This document shows positions 43,796 to 51,853 of a stretch of 51,853 bases of DNA, piece after piece. The stretch is from Novosphingobium sp. Lineage in GTDB: Bacteria > Pseudomonadota > Alphaproteobacteria > Sphingomonadales > Sphingomonadaceae. The notes below the pieces were generated by a model. It ran no database searches. It was not told the origin of the DNA and was given only the letters and a program-made list of their open reading frames with translations. Within the stretch, counting starts at the first letter, position 1; each line of letters starts with the position of its first letter. The stretch covers positions 1 through 51,853 of the forward strand of contig NZ_JAIXZS010000010.1 of the NCBI RefSeq assembly GCF_027489515.1, written 5' to 3'. A program made the translations under genes and the position numbers.

Positions 43796-44529
43796 ACGCG
43801 GCCCCGGCGCCTCGATCCGAAACGGCAGCTGCGGGCCAGCAGGGCGGCGGCTACACAGGCCCTGCGCGGCATGTCGCGATCATCATGGATGGTAACGGCC
43901 GCTGGGCAAAGAAGCGCCTTTTGCCGCGCGCGGTCGGCCACAAGCGAGGGGTCGATGCGGTGCGCGAAGTGGTGCGCGCGGCGCGCCACATGGGGCTGCA
44001 GGCTCTCACGCTCTATGCTTTCTCTTCCGAGAACTGGAAGCGGCCCGAGGACGAGATTTCCGATCTCATGGGCCTGCTCCGTGCCTTCATCCGCAGCGAT
44101 ATCGAGGAATTTGTCGCTAACGACGTGCGGCTCAAGATCATTGGCGACTACAAGATGCTGCCTGCGGACATCGTCGGCCTGATCGACGATGCCCTGGCGC
44201 GCACCGCACACAATTCGCGCACGACACTGGCCATCGCGCTCAACTATGGCTCGCAGCAGGAGATCGCCCGCGCTGCCGCCGCTGCGGCGGCCAAAGGCGA
44301 CGTGACTGTTGCGGCAATCGAGGCCGAGCTTGATACAGCCGACCTGCCGCCACTCGATCTGCTCATCCGCACCTCGGGCGAAGTCCGCCTCTCGAATTTC
44401 CTGCTGTGGCAGGCGGCCTACGCCGAGATGTGGTTCACCGATGTGCTTTGGCCCGATTTCACCCCCGGCCATTTGCGCGAAGCACTCGATCACTACGCCA
44501 CCCGCGAGCGCCGCTATGGAGGGCGCTGA
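43792..44529 (+). CDS. uppS: Isoprenyl transferase (undecaprenyl diphosphate synthase)
   Basis: A 245-residue cis-prenyltransferase making the C55 carrier lipid for cell-wall and polysaccharide synthesis. Motifs: [20 protein letters not shown] (catalytic Asp), [32 protein letters not shown], and the late [18 protein letters not shown] and [14 protein letters not shown]. It starts with GTG overlapping the frr stop. A roughly 20-residue Ala/Pro/Gln-rich leader precedes the domain. Its 3' end overlaps cdsA by 14 bp. Confidence 0.97.
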   Translation: MNAAPAPRSETAAAGQQGGGYTGPARHVAIIMDGNGRWAKKRLLPRAVGHKRGVDAVREVVRAARHMGLQALTLYAFSSENWKRPEDEISDLMGLLRAFIRSDIEEFVANDVRLKIIGDYKMLPADIVGLIDDALARTAHNSRTTLAIALNYGSQQEIARAAAAAAAKGDVTVAAIEAELDTADLPPLDLLIRTSGEVRLSNFLLWQAAYAEMWFTDVLWPDFTPGHLREALDHYATRERRYGGR

Positions 44530-45274
44530 ACCGGCCGCGCCGACCGTAGCCGCTCCGCGCAGCGACTTGCCGGTGCGCGTCGCCTCGGCGGTGGTCATGC
44601 TCGGTATTGCAGGCTTTGCGCTGTGGCAGGGCGGATTGGTTCTGAAGGGCTTCATCGCGCTTGTCGGCTTCGGTGTCTTTGCCGAGTACGTCGCGCTCGC
44701 CGCGAAGATCGCGCCCGATCCGGCGCGCATGGTGACGGCGGTGATCACCGGCGGGCTTTACATCGGCTGGGCGGCCTTCGCGCTGATCGTGATGCCGCCA
44801 GTCCTGCTGATTGCCGTGCTCGGCCTTGTCATCTGCACCGATGCCGGCGCTTACTTTGCCGGGCGCGCCATTGGCGGCCCCAAGATCGCGCCGAGCATCA
44901 GCCCTTCCAAGACCTGGGCCGGCCTTGCCGGCGGCATGGCAGCAGCGGCGCTTTGGGCCATGCTGTACATCCTGTTTGCCGCCTATGTCCTTTCGGCGAT
45001 GAGCCCGACCGGGCCGAGCCTTGCCGAAGCCTTGCGGACCACGCGCCTCGGCATGGCGGCGCTCGCTGGCGCAGGGCTCGCGGTGGCGGCGCAGGCGGGC
45101 GACTTCTACGAAAGCTGGCTCAAGCGCCGTGCAGGCGTGAAGGACAGCAGCCGGCTCATTCCGGGGCACGGCGGCTTGTTCGACCGGGTTGACGGACTGC
45201 TGCCGGTCGCCATCATAGCGGGAACAGCGTGGGCTGCCTCTGGGGCAGCAGGCGTGGGAGCAGGAGGCGCATGA
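44516..45274 (+). CDS. cdsA: Phosphatidate cytidylyltransferase
   Basis: A 252-residue polytopic inner-membrane enzyme making CDP-diacylglycerol, the substrate of pssA encoded elsewhere in this window. The signature is complete: [16 protein letters not shown] and [17 protein letters not shown] followed by [10 protein letters not shown]. The start ATG 44516 lies within the end of uppS; the frame is open further upstream but inside uppS. Its stop overlaps the dxr start (ATGA). Several hydrophobic segments are visible. Confidence 0.95.
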   Translation: MEGAEPAAPTVAAPRSDLPVRVASAVVMLGIAGFALWQGGLVLKGFIALVGFGVFAEYVALAAKIAPDPARMVTAVITGGLYIGWAAFALIVMPPVLLIAVLGLVICTDAGAYFAGRAIGGPKIAPSISPSKTWAGLAGGMAAAALWAMLYILFAAYVLSAMSPTGPSLAEALRTTRLGMAALAGAGLAVAAQAGDFYESWLKRRAGVKDSSRLIPGHGGLFDRVDGLLPVAIIAGTAWAASGAAGVGAGGA

Positions 45275-46428
45275 CGCGCACGATTACCATTCTGGGTGCG
45301 ACCGGTTCGGTCGGCGCATCGACGCTCGATCTGGTGCGGCGCAACCGGGCGAACTTTACGATCATTGCACTAACGGCGCATCGTAATTCGGCGCAACTTG
45401 CTGAATTAGCGAAGGAATTTGACGCAAAAGTTGCTGTCGTGGCCGATGAGAGCTGCCTGCCCGCCTTGCGTGAGGCGCTAGCCGGGAGCGGTATCGAGGC
45501 GGCAGGCGGGGCGAATGCGGTGATCGAAGCCGCGGCGCGCGGAGCCGACATCACCATGGCCGCGATTGTCGGCTGCGCGGGCCTCGCGCCCACCATGGCG
45601 GCGATCGAATGCGGCAAGGCCGTCGCGCTCGCCAACAAGGAAGCGCTGGTTTCGGCAGGCGAAGTCATGACCGCCGCCGTCAAGCGCACCGGCGCCACGC
45701 TGCTGCCGGTCGACAGCGAGCACAATGCGATCTTCCAGTGCCTTGCCGGCAACGATCCCGCCCACGTTCACGCGATCACGCTGACGGCGAGCGGCGGTCC
45801 ATTCCGCGAATGGGAGATGGAGCGCATCCACCGCGCCACCCCGGCCGAGGCGGTCAAGCACCCGACCTGGTCGATGGGCGCCAAGATCAGCGTCGATTCC
45901 GCGACGATGATGAACAAGGGCCTTGAATTCATCGAGGCCTATCATCTGTTTCCGGTCGGGGTGGAGCGCCTGCGCATCGTCATCCACCCGCAGTCCATCG
46001 TCCATTCGATGGTCGAATACCGCGATGGCTCGACCCTCGCTCAGCTGGGCCCGTCCGACATGCGCGTGCCCATCGCCTCGGCGCTCGCATGGCCTGCACG
46101 GATGGATACGCCTTGCGCGCCGCTCGATCTTGCGGCCATCGGCAGCCTCAGCTTCTTCAAGCCCGACGAGGAGCGCTTTCCCGCCACCCGCGTCGCGCGT
46201 GAGGCGGTCAAGGCGGGCGGCGCCGCGCCTGCCGTGCTCAACGCAGCCAACGAAATTGCCGTGGCAGCCTTCCTCGCCGGTCAGATCGGGTTCACCCGCA
46301 TCGTGCAATGTGCTGAGGACGTGTTGGCAAGGGGCCTCCCCAAGGCACCCGCAAGCCTCGAAGAGGTGATCGCGGTGGACCGGGAAGCCCGCATTCGCGC
46401 TGCCGAGACGATGGAGTCCGTGTCCTGA
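45271..46428 (+). CDS. dxr: 1-deoxy-D-xylulose 5-phosphate reductoisomerase
   Basis: A 385-residue NADPH enzyme, second step of the MEP isoprenoid pathway that supplies uppS. Motifs: [20 protein letters not shown] (Rossmann), [29 protein letters not shown] (metal ligands), [11 protein letters not shown], and [20 protein letters not shown] followed by [11 protein letters not shown]. The start at 45271 (ATGA overlap with cdsA, GGAGG just upstream) gives the standard N-terminus; the frame is open to 45229. rseP follows 8 bp later. Confidence 0.97.
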   Translation: MTRTITILGATGSVGASTLDLVRRNRANFTIIALTAHRNSAQLAELAKEFDAKVAVVADESCLPALREALAGSGIEAAGGANAVIEAAARGADITMAAIVGCAGLAPTMAAIECGKAVALANKEALVSAGEVMTAAVKRTGATLLPVDSEHNAIFQCLAGNDPAHVHAITLTASGGPFREWEMERIHRATPAEAVKHPTWSMGAKISVDSATMMNKGLEFIEAYHLFPVGVERLRIVIHPQSIVHSMVEYRDGSTLAQLGPSDMRVPIASALAWPARMDTPCAPLDLAAIGSLSFFKPDEERFPATRVAREAVKAGGAAPAVLNAANEIAVAAFLAGQIGFTRIVQCAEDVLARGLPKAPASLEEVIAVDREARIRAAETMESVS

Positions 46429-46436
46429 ACGCTGCC

Positions 46437-47549
46437 GTGCAAAGTCCGGGTATTCTGCTCACAGTGCTGGCCTTCGTGCTCGTGCTGGGGCCGCTCGTGT
46501 TCATCCATGAACTGGGCCACTACCTGATGGGCCGTCTTTTCGGGGTGAAGGCGGACAGCTTCTCGATCGGCTTCGGCGCCGAAGTGGCGGGCTGGACCGA
46601 CAAGCGCGGCACGCGCTGGAAGCTCTCCGCGCTGCCGCTTGGCGGCTATGTCCAGTTCGCAGGCGACATGAACCCGGCGAGCACGCCGAGCGCCGAATGG
46701 CTGGCACTCCCCGCCGAAGAGCGCGAGCGCACCTTTCAGGCCAAACCCGTCTGGCAGCGCGCGCTGATCGTGCTGGCGGGGCCGCTGACGAACCTGCTGC
46801 TCGCCGTCGCGATCCTTGCTGGCTTTACCATGGCTTATGGCAAGGTGGTGATCCCGCCGGTTGTCGGCATGGTGCAGGAAGGCTCGGCAGCGGCGAAGGC
46901 GGGTGTCCAGCTCGGCGACCGCGTCGTGTCGCTGCAGGGCTCGGCCATCGACAGCTTCCTCCAGATCCGCCTCGCGGTTGCGCAGCATCCGGGCGAGCCG
47001 CTTGATCTCGTCATCGAGCGCGGCGGGCGGCGCATCGCGCTGCCGGCAGTCGCCGCCTACAAGGAAGTGACCGACCGCTTCGGCAACTCGCAGAAGATCG
47101 GCTACCTCGGCATCGGCCCGGCCACAGCGGAGCGCGTCGCGGTCGGCCCGGTCGAGGCCGTGGGCGACGCGGTGGTCCAGACGCGCGATATCATGGGCAT
47201 GATGATCACCGGCATCGGCCAGATCATCACCGGCAAGCGCGAGATCAAGGAACTTGGCGGACCGATCAAGATCGCCAAATATTCGGGCGAGCAACTTGTC
47301 TCGGGCTGGGCCAACTACGTCTGGTTCATCGCGCTGATCTCGATTAACCTCGGGTTCATCAACTTGTTGCCAATTCCGGTCCTCGATGGAGGACACCTCG
47401 CATTCTATGCGATCGAGGCGGTCAGCCGCCGGCCGGTCAGCCAGCGCGGGCAGGAATGGGCCTTCCGTACAGGGCTAGCTCTGGTTGTTGCGCTGATGCT
47501 GTTCGTGACCTTCAACGACGTTGCATCGCTGCGCGTTTTCGGAGGGTGA
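46437..47549 (+). CDS. rseP: Site-2 intramembrane metalloprotease RseP
   Basis: A 370-residue inner-membrane zinc protease. HELGHY in VFIHELGHYLMGRLFGV is the zinc site, and INLLPIPVLDGGH near the C-terminus supplies the third ligand. One PDZ domain is evident (PPVVGMVQEGSAAAKAGVQL, GDRVVSLQGSAIDSFLQ); the second is not clear. In Caulobacter the homologue MmpA works in cell-cycle signalling, in E. coli RseP cleaves RseA. The start is GTG at 46437. bamA follows after 252 bp. Confidence 0.95.
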   Translation: MQSPGILLTVLAFVLVLGPLVFIHELGHYLMGRLFGVKADSFSIGFGAEVAGWTDKRGTRWKLSALPLGGYVQFAGDMNPASTPSAEWLALPAEERERTFQAKPVWQRALIVLAGPLTNLLLAVAILAGFTMAYGKVVIPPVVGMVQEGSAAAKAGVQLGDRVVSLQGSAIDSFLQIRLAVAQHPGEPLDLVIERGGRRIALPAVAAYKEVTDRFGNSQKIGYLGIGPATAERVAVGPVEAVGDAVVQTRDIMGMMITGIGQIITGKREIKELGGPIKIAKYSGEQLVSGWANYVWFIALISINLGFINLLPIPVLDGGHLAFYAIEAVSRRPVSQRGQEWAFRTGLALVVALMLFVTFNDVASLRVFGG

Positions 47550-47801
47550 GGAGACTGGAATCGACCGGCCCCAGCGGGACACGCGTCTGTGCTTCCATGC
47601 CAGACGGTGGGGCGAGCCGGATTTTCCACAAAATGCGGGGCAATTACGGTCTGCTGCGGTGAGCTTGCTTGATTGGCGGGCCTGCATCGGGCAGGAGGCG
47701 GCATCGCGGGGCGTGACGGATTGTTGCCGTCGCGCGCCATGGTGCGAGGCGAAGCGGATCCATCCGCTTCGCTGCACGAAGAAACGGGATGGCGCTTGGT
47801 A

Positions 47802-50462
47802 ATGAATGCTTGCAACTTGCCCCGGACCGCGCGGCGCACGACCGGCCAGAGCAATCTGGCAGCCACGCTCGCGGCGCTCGCGGCAACGACCTGCCTTGCC
47901 GGCATGCCTGTCATCGCTCAGGCACAGGGCGTGCCTGCTGCTGCGGCCCCTGCAGCGCCCGCAGCGGCGCCTGCGCCGGCCCCGGCTCCCGCACCCGTCG
48001 AACTCGTCCGTTTGGTGACCATTTCCGGCGCGCAGCGGCTAGAGGCCGATACGATCCGTTCGTACATCCGCCTCAAGGAAGGCGACAGGTATACCCAAGC
48101 CGCCGCCGACCAGGTGCTCAAGGACCTCTACGCGACCGAGCTGTTCGCCGACGTGCAGGTGCGTGACAGCGGCGGCGACGTGGTGATCGAGGTCAAGGAA
48201 AACCCGGTCGTCAACCGCATCATCCTTGAAGGCAACAAGCGCCTGAAGGAAGACAAGATCCTGCCCGAGATCAAGCTCTCGGCACGCCAGATCTTCACCC
48301 GGTCCAAGGTGCGCGCCGACGTGGCCCGCATCATCGAGCTCTACAAGCGTCAGGGCCGCTTCGCTGCCTCGATCGAGCCCAAGATGGTCATGCTCGATCA
48401 GAACCGCGTCGATATCGTGTTCGAGATCAACGAAGGCCCGAAGTCGCGCGTTCGCCAGATCAACATCATCGGCAACGAGAAGTTTTCCGCCAGCCAGCTG
48501 CGCTCCGAGATGGTGACGAAGCAGGCGCGCGTGTTCCGCGTGTTCTCCAGCGGCACCAGCTACGATCCCGACCGCCTCGCGTTCGACCAGCAGAAGCTCA
48601 GGCAATTCTACCTGACCAACGGTTATGCCGATTTCCGCGTCGTCTCGGCGGTGGCCGAACTCACGCCGGACAAGCGCGATTTCATCATCACCTATGTGGT
48701 CGAGGAAGGGCAGCGCTACCATTTCGGTGACGTGAAGGTCGACAGCCAGCTGCGCGATTTCGATGGCGATGCGCTGGCCAAGCGTCTGCCGCTCAAGCCC
48801 CAGCAATGGTACAACGCAAAGCTCGTCGAGGACACGGTCGACAGCCTGACCGAGACGGCGGGCAGCTTCGGCTATGCTTTTGCCGACGTGCGGCCCGACT
48901 TCAACCGCAACAAGGACGACCTGACGATGTCGGTCACCTTCCGCATTGCGGAAGCACCGCGCGTCTATGTCGAGCGGGTCGATGTCAACGGCAACACGCT
49001 GACGCAGGACAAGGTCGTGCGCCGCGAGTTCCGCGTGGCCGAAGGCGATGCGTTCAACTCGTTCCAGATCAAGCGTTCGTCGAACCGCATCAAGTCGCTC
49101 GGCTACTTCCAGGAAAAGTTCGAGGTCGAGCAGAAGCCCGGCAGCGCGCAGGACCGCATCGTGCTCGAAGCCAACGTCGAGGAAAAGCCCACCGGGCAGC
49201 TCCAGCTCTCGGCCGGTTTCTCGAGCCTTGAAAGCTTCATCTTCCAGGCCTCGATCCAGCAGAACAACTTCCGCGGCCGCGGCCAGACGATCGGCACCAG
49301 CGTCGACTATTCGCGTTATTCGCGCTCGGTGCAGGTGAGCTTCACCGAACCCTACCTGTTCGACCGCAACGTCTCGCTCGGCGTTGACGTATATCGCCGT
49401 GATTTCAACAGCTTCAATTTCTTCAACGCGAACCGCAACACGACCTACAAGCAGTCGACAACCGGTTTTCAGGTCCGCGCCGGCCTGCCGCTGACCGAGT
49501 ACATGTCACTGATCGGGCGCTATACGCTCAACCTCGAGAACGTGACGCTCGACCGCGACACCTATTACCTGCCCGATGCCAACGGCAACCTGCAGTGCTC
49601 GATCTACCTTGCCGGTCGCTATCTGTGCGATGCCATCGGCAAGCGCACGAGCTCGATCATCGGTGCGAGCGTCGTCTACGATACGCTCGACAACCGCTTG
49701 CGCCCGACCAGCGGCTCGCAGTTCGTGGTCGGTGTCGATGTTGCCGGGCTCGGCGGCTCGGTGCGCTATGCGCGTATCAATGCCAATGCCTCGAAGTACT
49801 TCGCGCTGGGCAAGGGCTTCGTCTTCTCGCTGCGCGGTGAGGGCGGCGCGATCAAGGCACTGGGCAACCGCACCAACGATCCGACGATCGACGATGTGCG
49901 CCTGACCGACCGCTTCTTCCTTGGCCAACCGCAGCTGCGCGGCTTCGACATTCGCGGCGTTGGCCCGCGCGTGCTGCGCAAGTTCTATAGCGGGTTCGAT
50001 CCCAAGGACGGCACCGGCGGCGTGACCAGCACCGACCGCAACCAATGGGTCGATGACGCGCTCGGCGGCAAGTACTATTACCTTGGCCACGCGGAGCTCG
50101 AGATTCCGCTGGGCTCGGGCGCGCGCGAGCTTGGCCTCAGGCCGTCGATCTTTGTCGATGCGGGCGCCGTGTTCAGCGTCGCGAGGCCGGCGGTGTTCGG
50201 CACCACGCTGCTCTATCAGGACAATGTCACGGGCCGCCTTACCACTGCGGCTGCCGATTCGACCGGCAAGGCCAACAACGTGGCACAGAAGTTCGACGAG
50301 ACCTTTGTTGGGGACAGCCCGAAGCCGCGCATCTCGATCGGCTTCGGAGTCAACTGGAACTCGCCGTTCGGACCGTTCCGCATCGACGTGGCGAAAGTCC
50401 TCAGCAAGGTCGATGGCGACGATCCCCAGACAGTCAACTTCAACGTAGGAACCCAGTTCTGA
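47802..50462 (+). CDS. bamA: Outer membrane protein assembly factor BamA
   Basis: An 886-residue Omp85 protein that folds outer-membrane barrels, presumably including the TonB receptor and the usher-like protein of this window. Signal peptide ends near MPVIAQAQG, followed by an Ala/Pro linker. Five POTRA domains occupy about residues 66-480 (VTISGAQRLEADTIRSYI, INIIGNEKFSASQLRSEM, VDVNGNTLTQDKVVRREF among them). The barrel contains the conserved loop-6 RGF (QLRGFDIRGVGPR) and ends TVNFNVGTQF with the terminal Phe. ATG 47802 gives a normal start; the frame is open to 47673. skp overlaps its stop by one base. Confidence 0.97.
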   Translation: MNACNLPRTARRTTGQSNLAATLAALAATTCLAGMPVIAQAQGVPAAAAPAAPAAAPAPAPAPAPVELVRLVTISGAQRLEADTIRSYIRLKEGDRYTQAAADQVLKDLYATELFADVQVRDSGGDVVIEVKENPVVNRIILEGNKRLKEDKILPEIKLSARQIFTRSKVRADVARIIELYKRQGRFAASIEPKMVMLDQNRVDIVFEINEGPKSRVRQINIIGNEKFSASQLRSEMVTKQARVFRVFSSGTSYDPDRLAFDQQKLRQFYLTNGYADFRVVSAVAELTPDKRDFIITYVVEEGQRYHFGDVKVDSQLRDFDGDALAKRLPLKPQQWYNAKLVEDTVDSLTETAGSFGYAFADVRPDFNRNKDDLTMSVTFRIAEAPRVYVERVDVNGNTLTQDKVVRREFRVAEGDAFNSFQIKRSSNRIKSLGYFQEKFEVEQKPGSAQDRIVLEANVEEKPTGQLQLSAGFSSLESFIFQASIQQNNFRGRGQTIGTSVDYSRYSRSVQVSFTEPYLFDRNVSLGVDVYRRDFNSFNFFNANRNTTYKQSTTGFQVRAGLPLTEYMSLIGRYTLNLENVTLDRDTYYLPDANGNLQCSIYLAGRYLCDAIGKRTSSIIGASVVYDTLDNRLRPTSGSQFVVGVDVAGLGGSVRYARINANASKYFALGKGFVFSLRGEGGAIKALGNRTNDPTIDDVRLTDRFFLGQPQLRGFDIRGVGPRVLRKFYSGFDPKDGTGGVTSTDRNQWVDDALGGKYYYLGHAELEIPLGSGARELGLRPSIFVDAGAVFSVARPAVFGTTLLYQDNVTGRLTTAAADSTGKANNVAQKFDETFVGDSPKPRISIGFGVNWNSPFGPFRIDVAKVLSKVDGDDPQTVNFNVGTQF

Positions 50463-51169
50463 TGCAAAACCGTATGTTTGCGGCGTTCATTGCCGCCCTC
50501 GCGCTTGGCGCGGCGCCCCACGCCATGGCGCAGGCCGCTGCCGCTCCGGCTACGAGCACGCCCGGCGGCATTGTCGCCCCTGGCATCGCCTATGCCAACG
50601 CCCAAGCCGTTGTCGGCGCTTCGGCCGCCTACAAGACCGCGATGGTCCAGCTTCCCGTGACCTACAAGGCGCAGATCGATGCGGTGAACACCCGCCGCAA
50701 CCAGATCACCGCGCAGCTGAAGCCGCTCTACGACAAGTTCGAGGCGGACCAGAAGGCTGCCAAGCCCGATCAGGCCGCGCTGCGCACGCAGGCTGCGCAG
50801 ATCCAGCAGATCGAGCAGTCCGCCGAGCGCGAGATCCAGCAGATGGCCGAGCCGCTCAACGTGGCGCAGCAGTACATCATCGAGCAGATCAGCGACAAGC
50901 TCACCGCCGCCACGCAGCAGGCGATGACCAAGCGCAAGATCACGCTCGTGCTCGATTCGCAGAGCGTGCTCAAGGCCGACGGTGTCTACAACCTCAACCA
51001 GGACATTCTGGCCGAGCTCAACACCCTGATCCCCAGCGCGCAGCTCGTGCCGCCCGCGGGCTGGATGCCGCGCGCGCAGCGTGAAGCCGCCGCCCAGCAG
51101 GCCGCCGCACAGGGCGCCGCTCCGGCTGCCGCTCCCGCGCCTGCGGGCAGGGCCCCCGAAGGCCGGTGA
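50462..51169 (+). CDS. skp: OmpH/Skp-family periplasmic chaperone
   Basis: A 235-residue exported protein: signal peptide [19 protein letters not shown]...MAQA, then the Skp body: [20 protein letters not shown] and a long charged helical hairpin rich in Gln and Lys ([20 protein letters not shown]). The C-terminal third is Ala/Pro-rich ([14 protein letters not shown]), longer than in E. coli Skp. It would hold unfolded outer-membrane proteins on the way to BamA, whose gene overlaps it by one base. fabZ follows directly. Confidence 0.9.
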   Translation: MQNRMFAAFIAALALGAAPHAMAQAAAAPATSTPGGIVAPGIAYANAQAVVGASAAYKTAMVQLPVTYKAQIDAVNTRRNQITAQLKPLYDKFEADQKAAKPDQAALRTQAAQIQQIEQSAEREIQQMAEPLNVAQQYIIEQISDKLTAATQQAMTKRKITLVLDSQSVLKADGVYNLNQDILAELNTLIPSAQLVPPAGWMPRAQREAAAQQAAAQGAAPAAAPAPAGRAPEGR

Positions 51170-51657
51170 GGCAAGCTGGAATGAGCGAAGCTTCCGGAGA
51201 AGCCGGCACCTCGGCGCCGCTCAGCCTGGACATCCGGGGGGTGATGGCGGCGCTGCCGCACCGCTATCCCCTCCTGCTCGTTGACCGGGTGGCCGAACTG
51301 GTGGTGGGTGAACGCATCCACGCCATCAAGGCGGTCTCGATGAACGAGCAGTTCTTCCAGGGCCACTTCCCGGGCCGTCCGATCATGCCCGGCGTCCTCC
51401 AGATCGAGGCGCTGGCGCAAGCTGCCGGCGTCCTCGCGGTGGAGACGCTTGGCCTCGCCGGCACCGGCAAGCTCGTCTATTTCATGGCGATCGAGGAAGC
51501 CAAGTTCCGCACGCCGGTCGAGCCGGGCTGCCTGCTCGATCTCCACGTCGAATTCACCCAGAAGCGTGCGCGCGTCTGCAAGTTTGCCGGCAAGGCGATG
51601 CTGGGTGACAAGATCGCGACCGAATGCAGCTTCACCGCGATGATCGCGGATAGCTGA
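51166..51657 (+). CDS. fabZ: 3-hydroxyacyl-[acyl-carrier-protein] dehydratase FabZ
   Basis: A 163-residue hot-dog-fold dehydratase of fatty acid elongation. [20 protein letters not shown] and [20 protein letters not shown] carry the catalytic His and Glu; [15 protein letters not shown] follows. The GTG at 51166 overlaps the skp stop (GTGA); ATG 51181 (158 residues) is an equally possible start. In many bacteria lpxD lies between skp and fabZ and lpxA and lpxB follow; here none is present. Confidence 0.95.
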   Translation: MRQAGMSEASGEAGTSAPLSLDIRGVMAALPHRYPLLLVDRVAELVVGERIHAIKAVSMNEQFFQGHFPGRPIMPGVLQIEALAQAAGVLAVETLGLAGTGKLVYFMAIEEAKFRTPVEPGCLLDLHVEFTQKRARVCKFAGKAMLGDKIATECSFTAMIADS

Positions 51658-51752
51658 TTGGTTGCCTTTTGCGCGCGAAGCGCTTAAGGGCGCGCCTTTC
51701 CGAGATTCCCTGAGGCCGGTCGGAACCGGCTTCACCTAGTGGAGCGAGACCC

Positions 51753-51853
51753 ATGAAAGCCAATACCCACCCCGATTACCACATGATCAAGGTGCAGATG
51801 ACCGACGGCACCGTGTTCGAGACCCGCTCGACCTGGGGCAAGGAAGGCGACAC
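51753..51853 (+). CDS. rpmE: 50S ribosomal protein L31 (3' end outside window)
   Basis: The first 33 codons of L31 are present, starting [20 protein letters not shown] and continuing through RSTWGKEGD. The positions where zinc-binding L31 has Cys-x-Cys are occupied by other residues (VQMTDG), so this is the Cys-free form. A GCCGGT-CGGA-ACCGGC hairpin lies just upstream (51714-51729). Confidence 0.95.
   Translation, partial: MKANTHPDYHMIKVQMTDGTVFETRSTWGKEGD

Overview
The window looks like a chromosomal segment of a GC-rich alphaproteobacterium of the order Sphingomonadales, possibly Novosphingobium-like. This is inferred from the protein sequences, the lon-hup pair, the CtrA-type half-sites (TTAACCAT), a GTTC-N7-GTTC LexA-type box, and a bamA-skp-fabZ block with no lpxD, lpxA or lpxB. 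I see no insertion sequence, prophage or CRISPR array.

Layout. (1) 1-4190: end of lon, hup (HU), a perfect terminator, a lipoprotein gene with rlmB on the minus strand, and tRNA-Tyr. (2) 4414-12284: minus-strand accessory metabolism: a GT4 glycosyltransferase fused to a second domain plus a GH130 enzyme, a nitronate monooxygenase/DUF3237/VOC group, and a DUF2332 gene. (3) 12143-19561: a TonB-dependent receptor and a methyl-accepting chemotaxis protein on the plus strand, then a minus-strand permease/nitrilase/flavin-reductase-like operon. (4) 19600-37367: the most unusual part, about 17.8 kb of minus-strand genes that nearly all encode exported or surface proteins. Upstream lies a DUF11 module: two paralogous two-domain proteins, one single-domain protein and a 1711-residue protein with a C-terminal outer-membrane-barrel-like region. 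Downstream lies a DUF4402 module: seven small pilin-like proteins, then a PapD-like chaperone and a 1290-residue usher-like protein. (5) 37796-39625: psd and pssA (phosphatidylethanolamine synthesis) and a small membrane-protein gene preceded by SOS-box-like repeats. (6) 40508-51853: the housekeeping run rpsB-tsf-pyrH-frr-uppS-cdsA-dxr-rseP-bamA-skp-fabZ, then the start of rpmE.

How the genes may work together. In region 4 the chaperone and usher-like protein could assemble the DUF4402 subunits into a fibre. The repeated arrangement of a major-type subunit gene, an intercistronic hairpin and a minor-type subunit gene resembles the way pilus operons keep the main subunit in excess. Two major-type genes share an ungapped 32-bp upstream box containing a CtrA half-site, which points to cell-cycle-linked expression. 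The DUF11 proteins may form a second surface structure anchored by the giant barrel protein. The parts belong to recognisable families; the combination, the long Pro/Ala linker of the usher-like protein and the proposed regulation are inferences.
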